A DNA stretch of 64,000 nt from an uncultured Christensenella sp. (GCA_910578195.1 CAJTOY010000003.1:62001-126000), one strand, 5' to 3'; positions 32,251 to 41,733 are shown, counted from the first letter of the stretch. Numbers and translations are program-made. Notes: a model not told the origin generated them from the sequence alone.

Positions 32251-33789
32251 ATGAAAAAGTTAATAAAGGCAATCGCCGCCGCGGCGGCGGGCGTGACGCT
32301 GGCTATGACCGCGTCGGCATGCAACAAGGTGCCCACGCTCAAAGAGAATATCATAGACGACGCGTACGACAACTATTACGAAATTTTCGTATACTCGTTC
32401 TGCGATTCGGACGGTAACGGCGTCGGCGACTTTAACGGCGTTACCCAAAAGCTGGACTATATCCGTGATATGGGCTATACCGGAATTTGGCTTATGCCCA
32501 TTTCCTCCTCACCCAGCTATCACAAGTACGACGTGACCGACTATAAGGCGGTCGACCCCATTTACGGAACAATGGAGGACTTTGACGGGCTTTTAAGCGC
32601 GGCGCACGACAAGGGCATAAAGGTCATACTTGACCTCGTCGTGAACCATACCTCCAAGGAGCACGAGTGGTTCAAGCAAGCCTCAAGCGCGTACGTCCGC
32701 GGCGAGACCGACAACAAGTATTACGATTACTACAACTTCACCGACGAAAAACAAAACGGCTATGCGCCGTTTGCGGGCGTCTATTACGAGGCGCGCTTCG
32801 ACTCGAACATGCCCGATTTGAACCTCGATAACCCCAAGGTGCGCGGGGAAATTTCGGAGGTAATAGAATTCTGGATGAAAAAGGGCGTGGACGGCTTCCG
32901 TCTCGACGCGTGCACGAGCTATTACACCAACAGCAAACAGAAAAGCGTTGAATTCGCGGGCTGGATTAAAGAAGAGGCGGTCAAGCACAACCCCGACGCA
33001 TATATCGTCGGCGAGGTCTGGTCTGACGCGGGTACCATTAACGACTTTTACGGCAGCGGCGCGGACAGCTTTTTCTGCTTCCCCGCGCAGGGCGCTAACG
33101 GTTACGTCGGCTCGGCAATATCTACCGCGCTGAATTTTGGCAGTTATGCCGCGGCGGCAAATTCGTATTACTCTTCGATGGAAACGGTCGTTTCCATGGC
33201 GAACGGATATATTCCCGCGCCGTTCCTGTGCAACCACGACACTGGCAGAGCGGCGGGCTTCCTTTCGAGGGACGCGCGGCGCGTTAAGTTCGCTTACGGC
33301 TTGCTTTCTCTGTACACGGGCAACACGTTTACTTATTACGGCGACGAAATCGGCATGACGGGCTCGGCGAACGACCCCGACAAGCGCGTGGGTATGCGCT
33401 GGACGAAGGACACCAATGGAATTTATCCTCCCGGCGTCACCTCGCACGACGAAAGCAAATTCTATGTTTTCGACAGCGTGGAGGACCAGCTCAAAGACGA
33501 AAACAGCATTTTAAATTATTACAAGCTTTGCAACAACCTCCGCAATGCGTTCCCCGCGATTATGCGCGGTACGACCGAACGCGTGGCTAATCCGAACGAA
33601 AACGTGCTGGTTATCAAAAAGACGTACGAGGGGCAGACGGTCACTATTGCCGTCAACTTCGCAAACGAAGAAAGCGTTGTGGAAGGCAGCTTCGGCAAAT
33701 TACAGCAAAGCTTGTGCGTCGAAGGCAAAGTTTCGGCAAAAGGGTCATCGGTGACCATGCCCGCGCTTTCAATCGCGGTATTCGCTTAA
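32251..33789 (+). CDS. Alpha-amylase family lipoprotein (GH13)
   Basis: Extracellular glucan hydrolase of 512 residues. It has a lipoprotein signal (about 1-24, TASAC). The GH13 barrel shows region I DLVVNHTS, region II GFRLDACTSYY with the nucleophile Asp, region III VGEVWSD with the acid Glu, and region IV FLCNHDTGRA. The N-terminal YEIFVYSFCDSDGNGVGDFNGV is shared by alpha-amylases and neopullulanase-like enzymes; precise linkage preference cannot be fixed. Lying inside the transporter operon, it probably shortens surface-bound starch to importable maltodextrins. Confidence 0.9.
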   Translation: MKKLIKAIAAAAAGVTLAMTASACNKVPTLKENIIDDAYDNYYEIFVYSFCDSDGNGVGDFNGVTQKLDYIRDMGYTGIWLMPISSSPSYHKYDVTDYKAVDPIYGTMEDFDGLLSAAHDKGIKVILDLVVNHTSKEHEWFKQASSAYVRGETDNKYYDYYNFTDEKQNGYAPFAGVYYEARFDSNMPDLNLDNPKVRGEISEVIEFWMKKGVDGFRLDACTSYYTNSKQKSVEFAGWIKEEAVKHNPDAYIVGEVWSDAGTINDFYGSGADSFFCFPAQGANGYVGSAISTALNFGSYAAAANSYYSSMETVVSMANGYIPAPFLCNHDTGRAAGFLSRDARRVKFAYGLLSLYTGNTFTYYGDEIGMTGSANDPDKRVGMRWTKDTNGIYPPGVTSHDESKFYVFDSVEDQLKDENSILNYYKLCNNLRNAFPAIMRGTTERVANPNENVLVIKKTYEGQTVTIAVNFANEESVVEGSFGKLQQSLCVEGKVSAKGSSVTMPALSIAVFA

Positions 33790-33810
33790 AAAAATTCAAG
33801 GGGAATTATT

Positions 33811-35700
33811 ATGGCAAATTTGAATTTGAAACACATATATAAGGTATATCCTAACGGCGCCAAGGCGGTTAACGATTTCAATATGGAAATCGCGGATAAG
33901 GAATTTATCGTATTCGTCGGACCGTCGGGCTGCGGAAAATCGACCACGCTGAGAATGATAGCGGGACTCGAAGACATCACCGCGGGCGAGCTGACAATCG
34001 GCGACACAATCGTCAACGACGTCGAGCCCAAGGACAGAGATATCGCGATGGTTTTCCAGAACTACGCGCTGTATCCGCACATGACCGTCTACGAAAACAT
34101 AGCTTTCGGTTTAAGGCTGAGAAAGCTCGACAAAGAGGAAATCCATAAGCGCGTCACCGAGGCGGCGGATATTCTGGGAATTACCGAGTACCTCGCCAAA
34201 AAGCCCAAGGAAATGTCGGGCGGACAGAGGCAGAGGGTTTCGCTCGGGCGCGCAATCGTGCGCGAGCCCAAGGTAATGCTCCTCGACGAGCCCTTATCAA
34301 ACCTCGACGCGAAGCTGAGGACGCAGATGCGCAGCGAAATCGCAAAACTGCACGCAAGGCTGAACACAACGTTTATTTACGTCACCCACGACCAGGTCGA
34401 GGCAATGACGATGGGTACGCGCATAGTCGTAATGAAGGACGGCTTCGTCCAGCAGATTGACACGCCCAAAAACCTTTACAACTATCCCGGAAACAAGTTC
34501 GTCGCGGGCTTTATAGGCACTCCGCAAATGAACTTCTTCGAGGGCACGCTTTTGAAAAAGGGCGAAAACGTAATCGTCAACTTCGAGTATTCCGAGGCTG
34601 AAATCACCGTGCCCTATTCAATGCTTTACAAGGCGAAGCCCACATACCTCGACGGCAAGACAAAGGTCTATATCGGTCTGAGGGCGGAGGATATCTCGCT
34701 CGCGCCCGACGACGTTAAAAACAGCAAGGCGGTCGTCAAAGTTATCGTATCGCATAAAGAGGAGCTCGGCAACGAAACCCTCATTTACGGCGATATAAAC
34801 ATGGGCGGCGACGGTTACGTCGAAAGCTCGACGAGAATAATAATAAAGGACAACAGCGGACGCGATTTAAAGACGGGCGACATCGTCGACGCGGCGCTGA
34901 ATATCGACCGCGTGCACCTCTTCGACCGTGAAACCGAGGTTTCGGTGCTGCCCCGCATTCCCGAGTTTAACTACCTCGACTGCGAGGTCAAGGGCGGCAA
35001 GCTCAAATTCCTCGGCGCCGAGGTCGAGCTTCCCGAAGCGGTCAAGTGCGCGGACGTAAAGGGCGAATTGCTTCTGCCCACCGACGCGATAACTTTCGGC
35101 GGCGCGCTCAAAGCCGACGTAGTTTCGTGCGAGAATATCAACGGCGTTAACCTGCTCGCGCTTACTTTGAATGGCAAGCGGCTGTACGCCGTAGTCGACG
35201 CTTTCAACGGCGAAAAGACTATGAATATCGGTATCGATTTCAAGAAGATTACGATAATTTCCAACGGAGAAAACGTCGTCGAACCCATGCCCGCGCTCAA
35301 CAGTCTTGACTGCAAATTCGTCAAACACAAGGGCACGGAAGAGGTCGACGGCAAGCGCAAAAAGGTTATACGCTTCGGCTTCGAGGTTGCGGACACGTTC
35401 TTCGAGGCGGAGGATTCGGCGGCGCAGAAAATTTTCGCCGTGCTCGGCGTAAAGAAATCCTTGTTGACTGCGCTTAAAATGGAGTGCGGCGTTTACGATT
35501 TAGCCGTCTCGGACAGCGGAATTAAGGCGACGGTGGAAAGCGTGCTCGATTACGGCGCGGAGAAATTCTTGAAGTGTGCAATCGGCGAAAACACCGTATA
35601 TGTAAAATGCGACGAGGAGAGGAGCGGCGAAATTCACCTTGCGCCCGACTTCGATCGCGTAGGAATAGTGGAGACTGAAAGGGCTATTAAAATAATTTAA
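33811..35700 (+). CDS. malK: Maltodextrin ABC transporter ATPase with enlarged regulatory region
   Basis: ATPase subunit of MalFGK-type importers. Residues 1-240 hold Walker A GPSGCGKS (about 37), the signature MSGGQRQRVSLGRA (about 135), Walker B VMLLDEPLSNLD (about 155) and THDQ. An OB-fold (TOBE) region ends near residue 380 with LNIDRVHLFDRETEVSV. The family normally stops there (about 365-380 residues). This protein continues for about 250 more residues, with two further stretches ending in similar beta patterns (IGIDFKKITIIS and APDFDRVGIVETERAIKII). This looks like tandem duplication of the regulatory domain. glgP follows after 4 bases. Confidence 0.92.
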   Translation: MANLNLKHIYKVYPNGAKAVNDFNMEIADKEFIVFVGPSGCGKSTTLRMIAGLEDITAGELTIGDTIVNDVEPKDRDIAMVFQNYALYPHMTVYENIAFGLRLRKLDKEEIHKRVTEAADILGITEYLAKKPKEMSGGQRQRVSLGRAIVREPKVMLLDEPLSNLDAKLRTQMRSEIAKLHARLNTTFIYVTHDQVEAMTMGTRIVVMKDGFVQQIDTPKNLYNYPGNKFVAGFIGTPQMNFFEGTLLKKGENVIVNFEYSEAEITVPYSMLYKAKPTYLDGKTKVYIGLRAEDISLAPDDVKNSKAVVKVIVSHKEELGNETLIYGDINMGGDGYVESSTRIIIKDNSGRDLKTGDIVDAALNIDRVHLFDRETEVSVLPRIPEFNYLDCEVKGGKLKFLGAEVELPEAVKCADVKGELLLPTDAITFGGALKADVVSCENINGVNLLALTLNGKRLYAVVDAFNGEKTMNIGIDFKKITIISNGENVVEPMPALNSLDCKFVKHKGTEEVDGKRKKVIRFGFEVADTFFEAEDSAAQKIFAVLGVKKSLLTALKMECGVYDLAVSDSGIKATVESVLDYGAEKFLKCAIGENTVYVKCDEERSGEIHLAPDFDRVGIVETERAIKII

Positions 35701-35704
35701 GTTT

Positions 35705-37936
35705 ATGAACACGATTAACTTTACGACCAGATTAAAAGAACTTAAAACGGAAGGGAAAACGACGGCGGAGCTTTACAACGAAATCTCCGCGCTTGCAATG
35801 AGCTGCGCAACCGGTTACTCGGTGAACCCCGCCGTCAAAAATGCGTACTATCTGTCGATGGAATTTCTCATCGGCCGCAGCTTTTATAACAACCTTATGG
35901 AGCTCGGCATACTCGATGAGACGCGGGAAATCCTCGCTGAAAAGGGAATAGACATCAACGTATTCGAAGAAATCGAGGACGCGGCGCTCGGCAACGGCGG
36001 CTTAGGCAGACTTGCGGCGTGCTTTCTCGACTCGGCGGCGGGGCTTGGCTTGCCGTTGCACGGCTTCGGCATAAGGTACAGATACGGACTTTTCAAACAA
36101 GCTTTCGAAAACGGCTTCCAGATTGAGCTGCCCGACGACTGGCAGCGCTTCGGCGACCCGTGGAGCGTAAGGCGCGAAGAGGAAAAGCGGCTTATAGAGT
36201 TCGCGGATATGCAAGCCTACGCAGTGCCTTACGACATGCCCGTATTCGGCAAAAAGGTGAACAGACTTCGTCTGTATCAAGCCGAGGGCAGCGCTGCGGC
36301 GGAGAAGATAAGCGAATATCTCTACCCCGCGGACGACACCGAGGAGGGCAAGCTTCTGCGCCTCAGGCAAGAATATTTCTTCTCTGCGGCGGCGGTCGGC
36401 GACCTTCTGGACGCGTTCGTCAAAAAGCACGGCAAAAGCTTTGAAAACTTCCACAAGTACAACGTTATCCAGCTCAACGACACACACCCCGTGATTGCGG
36501 TTGCCGAACTTATAAGGCTTCTCACCGAGAAATACCGCCTCAGCTTCCCCAATGCGGTCAAGGTCGCGAAGCAGACCTTTGCTTACACCAACCACACCGT
36601 ATTGCCCGAGGCTTTGGAGTGTTGGAGCGAGGCGCTTGTAAGAAAAATTCTGCCCGCAATCGCGGACATAATGATAAAAATCAGCGTGCTTGCCACGCGC
36701 GAGCAGACCGACGCGGGCTGCACGAAAGAGGAGCTTGCGCAAACCGCGATATACAAGGGCGGCACGTTCTATATGGCTAACCTCGCTGTATATATCGCAA
36801 AGACGGTCAACGGCGTAGCCGCGCTTCACACCGACATTTTAAAACGCGACCTCTTTTCGGTGTTCAACAAAATTTACGCGGGCAAGTTCCAGAACAAGAC
36901 CAACGGCGTAACTCACCGCCGCTGGGTCGAGCTGTGCAATAAGGAGCTTTCGTCCCTTATCGACGGTAAAATCGGCGCGGGCTGGCGGCGCGACATAGCC
37001 TCGCTCGACAAGCTGAACGCCCATATCCCCGACATGGCGGAGGACTTCATTAAAGTCAAGCGCGAGAAAAAGGCGAAGCTTCTCGAATATATAAAGGAGC
37101 GCGAGGGAATTGAAATTCCGCCCGACTTTATAGTATTTTCGCAGGTCAAGCGCCTTCACGAGTACAAGCGCCAGCTTATGACGGCGTTCGCGATACTCGA
37201 AATTTACAACGGTCTCAAAGACGGTACAATCAAGGATTTTTATCCGTCGGTATTCGTGTTCGGCGCGAAAAGCGCGCCCGCATACCGCCGCGCAAAGGCT
37301 ATAATCAAGTTTATCAACGAAATTGCGGATAAGGTCAATTCAGACCCCGAAACGCGCGACAGGCTCAAAGTCGTGTTCGTGTGCAACTACAACGTATCCT
37401 ACGCCGAAAAAATCGTCGCGGGCACCGACGTTTCCCTTCAAGTTTCCACCGCGGGACTGGAAGCGAGCGGCACGGGCAACATGAAATTCATGTTCAACGG
37501 CGCGGTGACGTGCGGTACAATGGACGGCGCGAACATCGAAATTGTCGAAAAGGCGGGCAAGGAAAACAACTATATTTTCGGCGCGCTGGTCGAAGAAATT
37601 GAAAGAATAAAGGGCGGATACAATCCGGAAGAATACCTTCCCGCGCACAAAAAGGCGGTGGAGGCGCTGATTGACGGCACCTTCTCGGACGGCGGCACGG
37701 GCGGCTTTAAGGAGCTGTACGACAGCCTTATAAAGGGCGCAAGCTGGCACGCGCCCGACAACTACTTCGTGCTGTACGATTTAAAGGGCTATACTCAAAC
37801 TCTCCTTAAAATTAATAGGGACTACTCGGACAAAACCGCGTTCGCGGTCAAACAGCTCAAAAACGTTGCAAACGCGGCATACTTCTCGTCGGACAGAACG
37901 ATAAAGGAATACGCCCGCGACATCTGGGAAATTTAA
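35705..37936 (+). CDS. glgP: Glycogen/maltodextrin phosphorylase
   Basis: Splits alpha-1,4-glucans with phosphate to glucose 1-phosphate; cytoplasmic, pyridoxal phosphate dependent (GT35). The 743-residue product has YYLSMEFLIGRSFYNNLMELG, ALGNGGLGRLAACFLDSAA, the QLNDTHPVIAV block, KTNGVTHRRW, and the cofactor region EASGTGNMKFMFNGAVTCGTMDGANIEI with the PLP lysine near 593. Most family members have about 800 residues, so this is compact. It ends the alpha-glucan operon and produces energy-conserving glucose 1-phosphate from imported dextrins. Confidence 0.94.
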   Translation: MNTINFTTRLKELKTEGKTTAELYNEISALAMSCATGYSVNPAVKNAYYLSMEFLIGRSFYNNLMELGILDETREILAEKGIDINVFEEIEDAALGNGGLGRLAACFLDSAAGLGLPLHGFGIRYRYGLFKQAFENGFQIELPDDWQRFGDPWSVRREEEKRLIEFADMQAYAVPYDMPVFGKKVNRLRLYQAEGSAAAEKISEYLYPADDTEEGKLLRLRQEYFFSAAAVGDLLDAFVKKHGKSFENFHKYNVIQLNDTHPVIAVAELIRLLTEKYRLSFPNAVKVAKQTFAYTNHTVLPEALECWSEALVRKILPAIADIMIKISVLATREQTDAGCTKEELAQTAIYKGGTFYMANLAVYIAKTVNGVAALHTDILKRDLFSVFNKIYAGKFQNKTNGVTHRRWVELCNKELSSLIDGKIGAGWRRDIASLDKLNAHIPDMAEDFIKVKREKKAKLLEYIKEREGIEIPPDFIVFSQVKRLHEYKRQLMTAFAILEIYNGLKDGTIKDFYPSVFVFGAKSAPAYRRAKAIIKFINEIADKVNSDPETRDRLKVVFVCNYNVSYAEKIVAGTDVSLQVSTAGLEASGTGNMKFMFNGAVTCGTMDGANIEIVEKAGKENNYIFGALVEEIERIKGGYNPEEYLPAHKKAVEALIDGTFSDGGTGGFKELYDSLIKGASWHAPDNYFVLYDLKGYTQTLLKINRDYSDKTAFAVKQLKNVANAAYFSSDRTIKEYARDIWEI

Positions 37937-38016
37937 TTTAAAGCCCGCGCTCAACGCGCACTTCTCATAGGGAATTAAATACTAAATTTTTAAGAGTTGC
38001 ACTTTCAAGCGAGGAC

Positions 38017-38050
38017 AAAAGCTCTCGAACGATATGTTCGAGAGCTTTTT
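38017..38050. terminator. Bidirectional terminator after glgP
   Basis: AAAAGCTCTCGAAC (38017-38030) pairs with GTTCGAGAGCTTTT (38036-38049), loop GATAT. It separates glgP from the convergent AT-rich gene and resembles the hairpin at 20980. Confidence 0.88.
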
Positions 38051-38091
38051 ATTACAAACTATTTAGAAAGACAAATTGAAATTTATCGTTA

Positions 38092-38532
38092 CTATGATAA
38101 TTTGTTATTCAAGCACTGAATGTATTGTGCGACTAAAAAATAATTTTTTATATCTGTTTCGTCTAATCCTCTGAACAGAAAAAGGTCATCGTAAATTTCC
38201 GCCACTCTATTAATATCTTTTCCTTCAATATGGAAAAACCCCGTAACTAAATCAATCCCGACTAAAACAGATGAATCTTTAGCTTTATATGCAACAATTT
38301 GCGGTACTGCACCTTGCGGTAATTTCTCTCTATTAGATTCATTTTTCATAATGTTGAATTCTACGACATCATGAAAAGATAAAGAATCTAGTTTTTCAAA
38401 ACGATATTTGTTGCAAAAATAATCATTTATTTCTGCTCCGCTTTTCCGATTCGGTTTCAACTTATCACGATTTTCGTTATATATGCATTTCCACTCCTGA
38501 ATCATTTCAATAGTTGGCTCTGTTGTAAGCAT
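38092..38532 (-). CDS. Hypothetical protein, AT-rich orphan
   Basis: A 146-residue soluble acidic protein that I do not recognise. There is no signal peptide or membrane segment. The middle has VPQIVAYKAKDSSVLVGIDLVTGFFHIEGK, suggestive of a compact alpha/beta fold. The gene looks real: AGGAGA lies 7 bases before the ATG, and TTGCGT-17-TATAAT stands upstream on the same strand. Its base composition is much more AT-rich than glgP or the MATE gene, suggesting acquisition. Confidence 0.7.
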   Translation of the reverse strand: MLTTEPTIEMIQEWKCIYNENRDKLKPNRKSGAEINDYFCNKYRFEKLDSLSFHDVVEFNIMKNESNREKLPQGAVPQIVAYKAKDSSVLVGIDLVTGFFHIEGKDINRVAEIYDDLFLFRGLDETDIKNYFLVAQYIQCLNNKLS

Positions 38533-38570
38533 ATTAAAATCTCCTCTAAATTACTGTTTATCGTACAATC

Positions 38571-38599
38571 ATTATATCACGAAAAATGAAAGAACGCAA
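38571..38599 (-). promoter_or_regulatory. Promoter of the AT-rich orphan gene
   Basis: Minus strand TTGCGT (38594-38599), 17 bp, TATAAT (38571-38576). The stretch 38600-38806 beyond it holds no gene I can support. Confidence 0.7.
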
Positions 38600-38806
38600 C
38601 CTATTGAATTTTGCGGGAAATATAAAACATATCTATATGTTCGTCCACGAAAAAAGTACAGAAAAGGCACAGCTTAACGCTATGCCTAAATCTTTTTATT
38701 TGCATTTTATTAAATTCCCTATGGGAATTACCGTAATGCGCGGGCTTTTGCTTTTTTTGTGCGTAAGTATCATTGTAAGAATAATAAAAATTTTTAATCA
38801 AATTGT

Positions 38807-38835
38807 TTGATTTCGGCGACCTGCGCGGCTATAAT
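38807..38835 (+). promoter_or_regulatory. Promoter of the MATE gene, near-leaderless
   Basis: TTGATT (38807-38812), 17 bp, TATAAT (38830-38835). The ATG at 38846 is 10 bases after the -10 and has no ribosome site, so the leader would be about 3 bases. Confidence 0.75.
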
Positions 38836-38845
38836 AGTTTGCAAT

Positions 38846-40219
38846 ATGAAAAAGACTATAAGCTTGACAAGCGGCAACGTCTGGAAGGTGTTGCTTTTAT
38901 ATTCTCTCCCGCTGTTCGGCAGCGCGCTGGTACAGCAGCTGTATTCGCTGGTCGACCTGCTCGTCGTCGGCAACTACGCCGAGGAGGGCGCGCAGGCGGT
39001 CGACGCGGTCGGCAACGCAATGGTTGTCATAAACGTGCTTCTGGCGTTCGCGCTGGGCGGAAACGGCGGCTGCTCGGTAATCGTCGCAAAATACTTCGGC
39101 GAAAACAACATGAAAAAGCTTCGCGAAACGGTCAACACCGCGCTTATTGCCTTTTCGGTGCTGTGCGGAGTACTGATGACGGTCGGCTTTTCCATGGCAA
39201 GGCTGTTTCTGGTCGGGCTCAGCGTGCACGAAAGCTACTTCGGCGACTGTCTCTCTTACCTGTACATATATATAGGCTCGCTGCCGTTCGTATTTTTGTA
39301 TAACTTGGGCTGCGGCATCTGTTCGGCGCTCGGCGACAGCAAAACGCCGTTCATATTCCTTGCAGTATCCTCGGTTTTAAACGTCGGGCTCGACTTTCTG
39401 TTCGTGCTCGTCCTGCGCATGGGCGTTGCGGGCGCGGCGTGGGCAACCTTCATTTCGCAAGCCGTTTCGTGCATACCGACCGTGTTCGTGCTGATAAGAA
39501 AACTCCGTTCGTGCCGTTCGGAAGAGAAGCCGAAGGCGTTCGACAAACATATTTTCAAGGACTTGACCCTTGCCTCCGTGCCCGTAATCTTGCAGAACAG
39601 CTTCGTTTCGGTCGGAAACTTTTTCGTAAACAAGCGCATCAATTTAATCGGCGAGGACGCGACCACGGGCTTCACGACCGCATTCAAGCTCGTCTGCATT
39701 GCCACAATGAGCGTCTGCTCCATGTCCAACGGACACACAAACTTTGTGTCGCAGAACAAAGCCGCAGGCGAGTTCGATAGGATTAAAAAGGGCGTTATCG
39801 TCGAGCTGACGTATACAATGATTATAAGCGTTGTTTTTCTCGCCATGTTCGTGTCATTCCCGCAGTTTTTCACAAACGTGTTTATACAAAAGGATAAACT
39901 CACGCAAGAGGCGTTGGATTACTCTGTGCAGTTTCTGACGATTGTGTCGTGCTTCCTGCCCGTAGTGTGTATAAAAATAGTCTGCGACGGCGCCGTCCGC
40001 GGCAGCGGCGGCAACCTCGGCTTCACGGTGAGCACGTTTACAGACCTTGTTTTGCGCGTGGTTTTCGTCTACGTCTTAACCGACGCGGGCTGGGGCTTCG
40101 GCGGAGTGAGCTGGGCGTGGGGGATAGGCTGGGCTGTCAGCACGGTTATTGCGGTTGCTTTTTTGCTGGTAAGATTGCACTGCGTCAATCCCTTGACAAA
40201 ACAGCGCAAAATGTGTTAA
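38846..40219 (+). CDS. MATE-family efflux transporter
   Basis: A 457-residue membrane protein with about twelve hydrophobic segments. The N-terminal SLTSGNVWKVLLLYSLPLFGSALVQQLYSLVDLLVVG is typical of DinF/NorM-like MATE proteins of Firmicutes. MATE pumps export cationic drugs or metabolites using sodium or proton gradients; the substrate is unknown. I chose ATG 38846 (MKKTISLTSGN); the in-frame ATG at 38807 lies inside the -35 box. lgt follows after 26 bases with its own strong ribosome site. Confidence 0.9.
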   Translation: MKKTISLTSGNVWKVLLLYSLPLFGSALVQQLYSLVDLLVVGNYAEEGAQAVDAVGNAMVVINVLLAFALGGNGGCSVIVAKYFGENNMKKLRETVNTALIAFSVLCGVLMTVGFSMARLFLVGLSVHESYFGDCLSYLYIYIGSLPFVFLYNLGCGICSALGDSKTPFIFLAVSSVLNVGLDFLFVLVLRMGVAGAAWATFISQAVSCIPTVFVLIRKLRSCRSEEKPKAFDKHIFKDLTLASVPVILQNSFVSVGNFFVNKRINLIGEDATTGFTTAFKLVCIATMSVCSMSNGHTNFVSQNKAAGEFDRIKKGVIVELTYTMIISVVFLAMFVSFPQFFTNVFIQKDKLTQEALDYSVQFLTIVSCFLPVVCIKIVCDGAVRGSGGNLGFTVSTFTDLVLRVVFVYVLTDAGWGFGGVSWAWGIGWAVSTVIAVAFLLVRLHCVNPLTKQRKMC

Positions 40220-40245
40220 AGTTATAGCGTTAAGGAGGGCAACAA

Positions 40246-41130
40246 ATGCATCCCCAGCCTATATTTAAAATTTTCGGACAAGGCGTATATTTATACGGAA
40301 TATGCTTTGCGTTGGGAATAGTCGCTTGCTTCGTATTTTTGTACCTTGCAATGCGCTACAAAAAATTCAGCGAAACCTCGTCGGACGCGGTGCTTTTTAT
40401 CGGCGTGTTCGGCACGGGCTTCGGCGTATTTTCGGCAATGCTGTTTCAGGCGTTTTATAACTATTTAGACAATCCCGCGGGCGGCTTCAAGCTCGGCAGT
40501 ATGACATTTATCGGCGGACTAATCGGCGGCGTTGTCAGCTTCGTCGGCGTATGGAATTTGTATATGTTCGTTATCCGCCCCCGCACGAAAATAAAGTGGC
40601 TCACGGGCGAAATGAACGCGGGGCTTTGCGACGCGCTTCCCTTTATTCCCATAGGAATTACTATTGCGCACGCGTTCGGTCGCTTCGGCTGCTTCTGGGC
40701 GGGCTGTTGCTACGGCAAGACCACCGACGCGTGGTACGGCTTATACTGCGCCAAGCACTATAACGAGATTACGGGCTTGGTGTCAATGGGCGACAAGGTA
40801 ATTCCCACACAGCTTTTCGAAATGTTCTTTCTGATTGCGCTGGGCTTGATTATGGCGCTGTTGTATTTCAGGTTCAAGTTCAATTACAATTTCGCGGTAT
40901 ATGCGATAGCATACGGTATTTGGCGGTTCTTGCTTGAATTCATACGCGCCGACGACAGAGGGCAGTTTATCGGCAGCGCGCTGACCCCCTCGCAGATTTG
41001 GAGCATTGTCATGGTTCTGATAGGCGTCGGCTATGTGTTCGTGCAAAAATACGTTTTCTCGAAGTTTATGAAGCACCCTGAGCTTGCGGTTGTAACCGAA
41101 GAGGAACAGCCTTTGCCCGAAAACGAATAA
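40246..41130 (+). CDS. lgt: Prolipoprotein diacylglyceryl transferase
   Basis: Lgt attaches diacylglycerol to the lipobox cysteine of prolipoproteins, in the cytoplasmic membrane. The 294-residue product has seven or so membrane segments. The signature GRFGCFWAGCCYGKTT lies at about residues 145-160, followed by the late YGIWRFLLEFIRADDRG block. AAGGAGG precedes the ATG. It is needed by the lipoproteins in this window: pullulanase, MalE, the amylase, OppA, the InlB-repeat protein and the subtilase. Confidence 0.93.
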   Translation: MHPQPIFKIFGQGVYLYGICFALGIVACFVFLYLAMRYKKFSETSSDAVLFIGVFGTGFGVFSAMLFQAFYNYLDNPAGGFKLGSMTFIGGLIGGVVSFVGVWNLYMFVIRPRTKIKWLTGEMNAGLCDALPFIPIGITIAHAFGRFGCFWAGCCYGKTTDAWYGLYCAKHYNEITGLVSMGDKVIPTQLFEMFFLIALGLIMALLYFRFKFNYNFAVYAIAYGIWRFLLEFIRADDRGQFIGSALTPSQIWSIVMVLIGVGYVFVQKYVFSKFMKHPELAVVTEEEQPLPENE

Positions 41131-41153
41131 CAAAAATTAATTTACACAAAATA
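41124..41153 (+). promoter_or_regulatory. Possible sigma-G promoter of spoVT
   Basis: CGAATA (41124-41129), 17 bp, CAAAATA (41147-41153) is close to the sigma-G pattern TGAATA / CATACTA. spoVT is sigma-G dependent in Bacillus subtilis. The match is partial. Confidence 0.4.
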
Positions 41154-41190
41154 CCTTTGCGGGCGAAAATTCCCCGCAAAGGATTTTTTT
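41154..41190 (+). terminator. Terminator hairpin ending at the spoVT start codon
   Basis: CCTTTGCGGG (41154-41163) pairs with CCCGCAAAGG (41173-41182), followed by A and seven T, and the spoVT ATG begins at 41191. It would end lgt transcripts. The AAAGGA in its 3' arm is also the only ribosome site for spoVT, so the stem would hide it. Confidence 0.75.
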
Positions 41191-41733
41191 ATGAAAGCAA
41201 CAGGAATTGTAAGAAGAATAGACGAGCTCGGCAGAGTGGTAATTCCCAAGGAAATAAGAAGCACGCTGAGATTAAAGTCGGGCGACCCGCTTGAAATTTT
41301 TACCGACAGAGACGAGCTGATGCTTAAAAAATATTCGCCGATAGCTTCGCTCGATAAATTTTCGGAGGGTACGGCGAAGTCGCTTTCCGATTTGTCCGGG
41401 CACATTGCGGTAATTTGCGACACCGACGAAGTGTTGCACGCTTCGGGGCGCGGTCAAAGAGTGTTCGACGGAAAAAGCCTTTCGGGCAAAATGGAAAAGA
41501 TTTTACGCGATAGAAAAAGCTATATCGCTAACCTTGCCGAGGGTGGCGACGTAATACCCATTACCGACGAGGACGAAAACGTGACGGCGCAGATTATCGT
41601 GCCTATCGTCTGCAACGGCGACTGTCTGGGCGCGGTAGCGCTTCTTTCGACCGAGCAGGGCGCTAAGTTAGAGGCGTCGGTATGCAAGCTTGCGCAGCTG
41701 TCTGCCAACATAATCGCAAATCAATTTATATAA
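41191..41733 (+). CDS. spoVT: Stage V sporulation protein T
   Basis: Forespore transcription regulator of 180 residues: N-terminal AbrB-type swapped-hairpin DNA-binding domain (MKATGIVRRIDELGRVVIPKEI, residues 1-50) and a C-terminal GAF-like domain (about 60-180, with LSGHIAVICDTDEVLHASG). Length and sequence match SpoVT of other spore formers. It modulates sigma-G dependent genes. In Bacillus the next genes are yabM and yabN; here a large surface protein gene intervenes. Translation start is constrained by the terminator-like hairpin that reaches the ATG. Confidence 0.95.
   Translation: MKATGIVRRIDELGRVVIPKEIRSTLRLKSGDPLEIFTDRDELMLKKYSPIASLDKFSEGTAKSLSDLSGHIAVICDTDEVLHASGRGQRVFDGKSLSGKMEKILRDRKSYIANLAEGGDVIPITDEDENVTAQIIVPIVCNGDCLGAVALLSTEQGAKLEASVCKLAQLSANIIANQFI

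Noticed and set aside
38586..38810. Plus-strand frame of 74 codons with a hydrophobic end, upstream of the MATE gene
   Set aside because: No ribosome site; it begins inside the promoter of the minus-strand gene at 38532 and runs into the MATE promoter. Probably chance in AT-rich DNA.
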